In this document: positions 18,245 to 23,867 of the stretch, piece by piece
Layout: the number at the start of each line of letters is the position of its first letter
How positions within the stretch are numbered: position 1 is the stretch's first letter
Source of the DNA: Altimarinus sp964500515
GTDB taxonomy: Bacteria; Patescibacteriota; Gracilibacteria; BD1-5; UBA6164
NCBI GenBank assembly: GCA_964500515.1
Contig: CAZCNE010000015.1
Span: 1 to 23,867 of the forward strand
Direction: 5' to 3'
DNA: 23,867 bases
The notes under the pieces: generated by a model
Databases searched by the model: none
The model's input: the letters and a program-made list of their open reading frames with translations, nothing else
Told to the model about the DNA's origin: nothing
Translations under genes and position numbers: made by a program

Positions 18245-18254
18245 ATATAATATT

Positions 18255-18285
18255 CCAAATTTGGTATAAAATCAAATATATTATA
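18255..18285 (-). promoter_or_regulatory. Toxin-antitoxin promoter and operator candidate
   Basis: On the minus strand a TATAAT box (18280-18285) is followed 15 nt later by the perfect palindrome CCAAATTTGG (18255-18264), 10 nt before the toxin ATG. The palindrome is a likely site for the HTH antitoxin to repress its own operon. Confidence 0.5.
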
Positions 18286-18299
18286 TACAAAAAAATAAA

Positions 18300-18331
18300 A
18301 ACACAAGAAAAACTTTATTTTTTCTCGTGTT
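18300..18331. terminator. Terminator between hsdS and the toxin-antitoxin operon
   Basis: The stem AACACAAGAAAAA / TTTTTCTCGTGTT pairs at 12 of 13 positions with a six-base loop. T-rich runs follow on both strands. It lies 20 nt after the hsdS stop and separates the hsd operon from the toxin-antitoxin genes. Confidence 0.75.
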
Positions 18332-18351
18332 TTTTAAGATATTAATATCTA

Positions 18352-19692
18352 CTATTTAATCAAATCTCCTCTCAAAGCTTTATCCAAAACAGCATTTTTT
18401 AAAGCTTCTAACTCACGCAATTGTTTTGTTTGTAATTTATCTAATTTACTTAATTTCTCTTCAAATTCTTCAATTTTTTCAACTATTCTTTTTTGTTCTT
18501 CTAAAGGTGGAATAGGAATAAGTATTTTTCTTAATTCACTAAGTCAAATCATGTTTGGTATAGCACTTCATTGAGATTGTTGAATTATATGATTTTGAAT
18601 AAAATTAGACCTAAATATCTCAATAAAATATTTATTAATTAGAAACTTTTTATTAATTCTTATTTTTAATAATGCTTGATTAATTATTCATTCAGAAGCA
18701 TTTTCTGGAATCTCAGAAATTCTTCATAATGTTGCTCAAGAACAACTTATTATTAAATCTTTAGGTAAAACAGAAAATCATAACATTTTTCTATATTTTT
18801 CCTCTGTAACAAAGTACTTTTTATATTTAAAATCATTGTGAATAGCATGTCTTTGTTCATAAACCAAATATCATTCATCAACAAACATATCTTTGGTTAA
18901 ATCTCATCAAAAAGGTCATCTTTTTAAACTATGTAATTCTAAAGATAATATATCATTTAATCTACACCAAACCCAATTTTCAGGAATTTCAAAAGGTATT
19001 TCATCTTCTTTTATTTTTGGTAATTCTTTTTGTTTTTTTAATTTTCATTCTTTCACAAGCTCTTCTTTCTCTAATTTGATTTTTTCAAGCAAAATACTTG
19101 CTGGTTCATCATTTTTATCTTGCTTCACAAGCTTTCACTCAATTGCTTGTTTTAAGATTTGTTCTTTTAATATTTTTATATTATTTTTTTCCTTAGAAGA
19201 TTTAATTTTTTCTATTTTTTCATTTATACTTTCTATTTTTTTAACTATTTTTTCTTGTTCTTCTAAAGTAGGTAAAGGAATTTCTAAATTTAAAATATCT
19301 TTTGATTTAAAAGTTTCTCTTCATACTCAATCATTTGTAATTTCCAAAAATTTAATGTATTTATCAAGAACAATATATAAAAAATCTTCTCTACATTGTG
19401 ATATATCAACTTTACAAGGGATAAAAGTAGTAGTCGATTTAAAATCTTTTTTCGCAAAAGCAAAAGCTCAATTTTGAGTATGTAATTTTGCAAATACTAA
19501 ATCTCATTCTTTTAAAAGAACTCTTTTTTTAACTTTTATATTACTTCAATTTACTATTTTTTTAACTTCTAAAGAATGAGTTTTTGTTTTTAAAGTTGGT
19601 TCTTCAATAATATCAAAATCAGTTATCTCTATTTTTCTTTCTTCCGTTAAATCATTTATAAATTTATGTAATTTAACTAATTTATAAGTCAT
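18352..19692 (-). CDS. hsdS: Type I restriction-modification specificity subunit
   Basis: The 446-residue S subunit reads the two halves of the target sequence for HsdM and HsdR. There are two target-recognition domains: the first at about residues 1-135, the second at about 235-385, beginning IPENWVWCRLNDILS with the classic LKRGPFGGDL. Each is followed by a conserved helical spacer of matching sequence: LEIPLPTLEEQEKIVKKIE after the first, ILIPIPPLEEQKRIVEKIE after the second, ending LRELEALKNAVLDKALRGDLIK. Both halves are intact, so it is a full-length S gene. The start is 17 nt after the hsdM stop. The recognition sequence cannot be deduced. Confidence 0.95.
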
Positions 19693-19709
19693 ATTTTTAT
19701 TTTAATTAA

Positions 19710-21218
19710 TTAGTTTAATTCTTTTTTAATTTCATTCATTATTTCAATTATCTCAGTTTCATCATTTATAATATTTTCAACTAATTCATCTACACTCATA
19801 TTTTCAAAATCATTTACTTTGTTTGGATTTTTTATATCAAGATTATAATTATTATTTTTTATATCTTCTATATCTACTATCCAAGATTTTTCAGTGATTT
19901 TAAAATCTTTCATAAGTTCTTTTACTTCATCAAATTCTTCGTATTTTATAGGACTTGTTTTACTATATGATTTTTTTCCTTCTGGATATTCAAGTCAATA
20001 ATACCAAACTTTTTTAGTCGTTCCTACTTTTTTGAAAAATAAAAGATTTGTTTCAATAGTTGTATAAGGTGCAAAAACTCATTTTGGAAGTCTAACTATT
20101 GCATACAAATTAAAATCATTAAGAAGTTTTTCTTTTACTTTTACATTTGCTCAATCTCAAAACAAAAATCAGTTTGGTACAACTATTGCACATCTTCAAT
20201 CATCATTTAAAATTCTCATAATAAATTGAAAAAATAAAAGTGATGTTTCTTTTACCTGAATTGGAAATCAAGCTGAAATACTATCTTCTTCTTCTCAACC
20301 AAAAGGAGGATTTGTTAAAACTATATCTACCTTATTTTTGTAAGTAATTTCATTTATTCATTTTGCAAGTGTATTTCATCTGATAATATTTGGATTATCA
20401 ACTCAGTGAAGTATTAAATTTAAAACTCATAAAAAATATGAAATAGGTTTTTTTTCATATCAAAATAAAGTATTTTCATTTAATATTTTTTCGTCATCAA
20501 CACTTTTACATTGTTTTTTAATATGTTCATAAGTATCAACTAAAAATCATCCTGTTCCACAACTTGTATCAATAACTTTTTCTCAAAGCTTTGGATCTAT
20601 AATATCAGTCATAAATTTTACAACTGGTCTTGGAGTATAAAATTCTCCACTTGTTCCAGCTGCATCTCTCATTTCCTTTAAAAGACTTTCGTAAATATGA
20701 GAAATAGTATATAAATCTTCTCAAACATTAAAATCTATACTTTCAGTTATTTTATTTACTACATCTTTTAATAAATATCATGATAACATTCTATTATGAA
20801 TATCTTTATAAAGAGTTTGTAATAAAGTCCTTTGATCTCAATCAAATCTATCTTCCAAACTTTTTAAATATGGTAAAAGTCATTTGATTTTATCATTTTT
20901 TATTAAACTTTTATTTATTTTATTTTCATCAAAATGTTCTTTAAAACTAAATTCTTCTAGTTCTAAAAAATTTTTTAATTCATCTCAAGTGATTCAATCA
21001 GAAGCAAAAGCCCAATCTCTCCATCTATAAGGGTATTCTAAAATAGGTTTATAATCCTTTTTTAACATTTCATCACTTACTTGTCTATCATCAAAAAGTT
21101 TTAAAAATAGAAGCCAAAAAAGTTGTGGCATTCTATCAACATCACTTTGAAGTCAGGCATCTTTTCTCATGATGTTTCTAATATTTTTTATTGCTGATGA
21201 TATTGCTTCTTTTGTCAT
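19710..21218 (-). CDS. hsdM: Type I restriction-modification DNA methyltransferase subunit
   Basis: The 502-residue N6-adenine methyltransferase has an N-terminal HsdM_N helical domain (MTKEAISSAIKNIRNIMRKDAG...LFWLLFLKLFDDRQ), the sequence EFYTPRPVVKFM, the SAM motif DTSCGTGGF (217-225) and the catalytic NPPFG (N303). The C-terminal 60 residues are acidic and helical, for contact with HsdS. With HsdS it protects host DNA. It starts 19 nt after the hsdR stop. The motif glycines are a mix of GGA and TGA. Confidence 0.97.
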
Positions 21219-21237
21219 AATTTTATTATTATTTAAA

Positions 21238-23592
21238 TTAAATTAATTCATATGAGAACTCTTCTATTTTACTTATAACCTCATCCATTTTTTCTTTTCA
21301 TCAAAATGATCATATTATTTGCATAGGAGTTTTTTTAATCCTTTTGAAATTATAACTATCTAAAAAAGTTTTTGTATCAGTAAAATAATCATCCAATCCA
21401 CTTTCAGCATATTTATCAATTAATACTCAAATAATTTCCTTTGCTTCTGGTCAATAAAAGTCAAAATAATCCATTTTTTCTTTTTTGATTTTATCTGCTT
21501 TTTGTTTTCTTGTTAAAAGTGGACTATCAAAAGCAATATGCAGCAATATATCAAATAAATCACTATCTTTTTTATTTGTGATTTCTTCTAAAATATCTTT
21601 TTTAATTCATCTTTTTTCTAATTCTTCTAAAATTTCATTTCTTGAAATATGATTTTTATATTTTTCTATAAATTCAGACTTTGAATTAAAAATAGTTCTT
21701 ACTTGATTTTTTGTATAATCTGTAAAGCTCATAGTCATTTCTTTTCAATTCACATCATAAGTCTTCACACTTTCATTTGCTATAAAAACATTTACTCAAT
21801 TAACAACAAATAATTTAGTTTTTTTAGTTTCTTCATCACTATCAAAATCAAAATCTCAATCAAAATCATTTTCACTTTTATTTTTATGTTTATTTTCTTT
21901 TTTTGAATCTTGTTTATCTTTTATATCTTTTTCAATTATACTTATTGCTTCTCAATCAAAACTAGGATCAGCAAAAAGTTTTGTAGCCTTAGTAAAATCA
22001 AGAATAGTAAAGTTTGTTTTCCCCATATCTTCTTGAACTCTCGTTCATCTTCATATTATTTGTTTAAACTCTATCATATTTTCAATAGGTCTACATAAAA
22101 TAATATGTTTAACAAGTTTTGTATCTACTCATGTTGTTAGCATTTGAGAACTAGTAACTATACAAGGATATTTACTTTCTAAATCAGTAAAATTTGATAA
22201 ATGTGTTCTTCAAATATCTCATTCATCAGAAGTAATTCTTACACAGTAATCTGAATGATCTTTCATTATATCATTATTTTCATTTGCTAATGCTTTTTGC
22301 ATATCTAAAGCATGTGTTTGATTTATACAAAAAATTAAAGTCTTATCATATCTGCTATTATTTTGTTTTAGATATTCAGTTATATATTTTGAAATTTCTA
22401 TGTTCCATTCTTCAATTTTAATTTTTTTATACCAATCTTTTGTTGAATATTCTTCATCATCAATTAAGTTTCAATCTTTATCAATTTGTCATTTTTGAGG
22501 TCTAAATCAATCAATATCAATATTTGTATGTATTCTTCTTACACTATAAGGAGCTAAAAAACCATCTTCAATTCATTGTTTTAAACTATATGTATAAACA
22601 GGTTCTCAGAAATATTTAAAAGTATTTACATTATTATCACTTTTTGGAGTTGCTGTAAGTCCTACATGAATAGCAGTATCAAAATGATTTAATATATCTC
22701 TCCATGCACTTTCAGCTTTAGCACTTCATCTATGACACTCATCAATTACAATTAAATCAAAATAATCTTTTGGATAATCTCTATAAGCTCAGTTAGCCAT
22801 TCACTCTCTATCAGATAAACCTTGATAAATAGCAAAATACATTTCTCTAGATTTTACTTTTTCTCATGAAGAAGTTATTTTATATCTTGCATCTCAAAAA
22901 GGAATAAAATCTTTATCTTTTGCTTGATCTACTAAAATATTTCTATCTGCCAAAAATAAGATTCTTTTACATGTTCTTGCTTTCCATAATCTATAAATCA
23001 TTTGAAATGAAGTATAAGTTTTTCAGGTTCAAGTTGCCATAACAAGCAATATTCTTTTTTGTCATCTATTTATTGCATTTACGACTTTATTTATTGCTAA
23101 TTCTTGATAATACCTAGGTTCATTTGCTCATTTTTCTTTGTAATAGTGAGTTAATACTTGACTTTCTTGTCATTCAGTTACTATTCATTCTATTTTTTTA
23201 TATCTTTCCCATAATTCATCTTTAGAAGGAAAAACTGAAATTGTTTTTTGAATTCAAGTAGAAAAATCAAATTCTTCAATTTCTTTTCAGTTAGTAGAAT
23301 AAGCAAAGTGTAATCATAAAATTTTTGCATAGTTTTTTGCCTGTTCCATTCATTGTAAAGCTGATATACTTTCTTTCTTAGCTTCGACAACAGCTAAACA
23401 AAGATTATTTTGGTAATATAATAAGTAATCTGGTTTCAATTGAGCTCATCTTCATTTATATTTTCATCAATCAACTATTATTTTTCAATCAGTAATTGAT
23501 TTTTGCTCTTTTATATTCTCATCCAACCAGTTTGCTTGTTTCAACTTAGGTAATACATAAATTCTACATGTATCTGCTTCTGTATATGACAT
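21238..23592 (-). CDS. hsdR: Type I restriction endonuclease subunit (EcoEI-like)
   Basis: The 784-residue motor-nuclease cleaves unmodified DNA away from the target after ATP-driven translocation. The N-terminal nuclease has the PD-(D/E)xK pattern QLKPDYLLYY...VVEAKK (D55, E70, K72). The helicase part has Walker A ATGTGKT (186-192; two of its glycines are TGA), Walker B as DECH (284-287), GLTATPK, and the motif VI region IIGRGTRVQEDMGKTNFTILDF. The C-terminus matches the EcoEI-type R subunit in size and order. A Lys/Asp-rich linker (KDKQDSKKENKHKNKSENDFDGDFDFDSDEE) separates the helicase from the C-terminal domain. It is the first gene of the intact hsdR-hsdM-hsdS operon. Confidence 0.97.
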
Positions 23593-23867
23593 AAATATAT
23601 TAATTAAGATAATATTATTCATAAAACCACTTTTCCATAAATTCAAAATCTTCAAATTCAAGAAAAAATAGTTTTACAACTTCTAGGATTTGAACTCGGA
23701 CGAACTCCATATTTTAAGCCATTTTTATTTTTAAAATCAGTATTTTTTATACAAAAATCTTCATTTTCCTTAAAACATGCGATTTCAGTCGAAATATTTT
23801 ATATTAGTTAAATGGCACTAATAAGAGAAAACCTTACTTAGTGCCAATTTTTATCTCATTTGGTGGA
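23593..23867. other. Non-coding end of the window with hairpin and tRNA-like fragment
   Basis: No convincing gene is present. A possible hsdR promoter on the minus strand is TTGAAT (23641-23646), 17 bp, TATGAA (23618-23623). Minus-strand ORF 23615-23710 (31 codons, ATG) ends before hsdR but uses GAG, CGA and GTC codons unlike its neighbours, so I do not call it. The same stretch contains GTTCAAATCC, the consensus T-loop of tRNAs, but no matching stems. A perfect 9-bp hairpin, TGGCACTAA / TTAGTGCCA (23813-23821 and 23838-23846), is followed by ATTTTTAT on the plus strand. A minus-strand gene could end in the last 30 bases (stop at 23838 or nearby), but it is too short to judge. Confidence 0.35.

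Noticed and set aside
18893..19477. Plus-strand open frame of 194 codons, the longest continuous frame under the standard code
   Set aside because: It is the antisense of hsdS. The minus-strand frame gives a full, motif-bearing specificity subunit, while this frame is Phe/Ser-rich with no family features. It exists because TGA-rich coding DNA reads as TCA on the other strand.
23615..23710. 31-codon minus-strand ORF upstream of hsdR
   Set aside because: It starts one codon after an in-frame stop, uses codons rare in this genome (GAG, CGA, GTC), contains no TGA glycine and overlaps a plausible promoter and a tRNA-like stretch.
1..23867. A CRISPR array or transposase
   Set aside because: I saw no regularly spaced direct repeats and no transposase or integrase motif in the code-25 translations that I read.

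Overview
The window reads as a continuous set of genes only if UGA is translated as glycine (translation table 25). With the standard code almost every gene is cut into short pieces. With UGA=Gly, intact proteins appear whose UGA codons fall on invariant family glycines: the Walker A loops of ZnuC and HsdR, the AAPG motif of an RsmB-type methyltransferase, the GG of HsdM's DTSCGTGGF and the ABC signature of ZnuC. This code is known from Candidatus Absconditabacteria (SR1) and Gracilibacteria (BD1-5/GN02), the small host-associated bacteria of the candidate phyla radiation. The sequence is very AT-rich, stops are TAA or TAG only, and recognisable Shine-Dalgarno sequences are largely absent. I cannot tell the two phyla apart from this window.

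Layout. Positions 1-8279 are mostly minus-strand core genes: a run of a small unknown gene, a VKOR-type disulfide protein and undecaprenyl diphosphate synthase (uppS); a plus-strand rRNA cytosine-C5 methyltransferase; a secreted protein and a small acidic protein of unknown function; formyltetrahydrofolate deformylase (purU); a U32/UbiV-like iron-sulfur protein; an unknown 176-residue protein; and methionyl-tRNA synthetase (metG). Positions 8280-8459 hold short GC-rich repeats. Positions 8460-11612 carry envelope genes: a DUF2304-glycosyltransferase 2 fusion, secD and yidD. Positions 11819-14723 are a zinc-uptake operon, zur-znuA-znuC-znuB, with a promoter and a palindromic operator candidate ahead of zur.

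Positions 14791-16788 hold a membrane-anchored methyltransferase, a stand-alone cyclic-nucleotide-binding domain and a protein that may be HopA1-like. The last two genes are preceded by near-identical upstream blocks of about 70 bp containing a palindrome. Positions 16789-17139 are non-coding, with two strong terminators around a GC-richer structured stretch. Positions 17140-23592 form a defence island: a RelE/HigB-like toxin and an HTH-Panacea antitoxin downstream of a complete type I restriction-modification operon, hsdR-hsdM-hsdS. Its genes are fully recoded with UGA=Gly. The last 275 bases contain no convincing gene.

The functional themes are envelope building and export (uppS, glycosyltransferase, secD, yidD, VKOR), zinc homeostasis, translation (metG, rRNA methylation, formate/one-carbon supply) and defence against foreign DNA.
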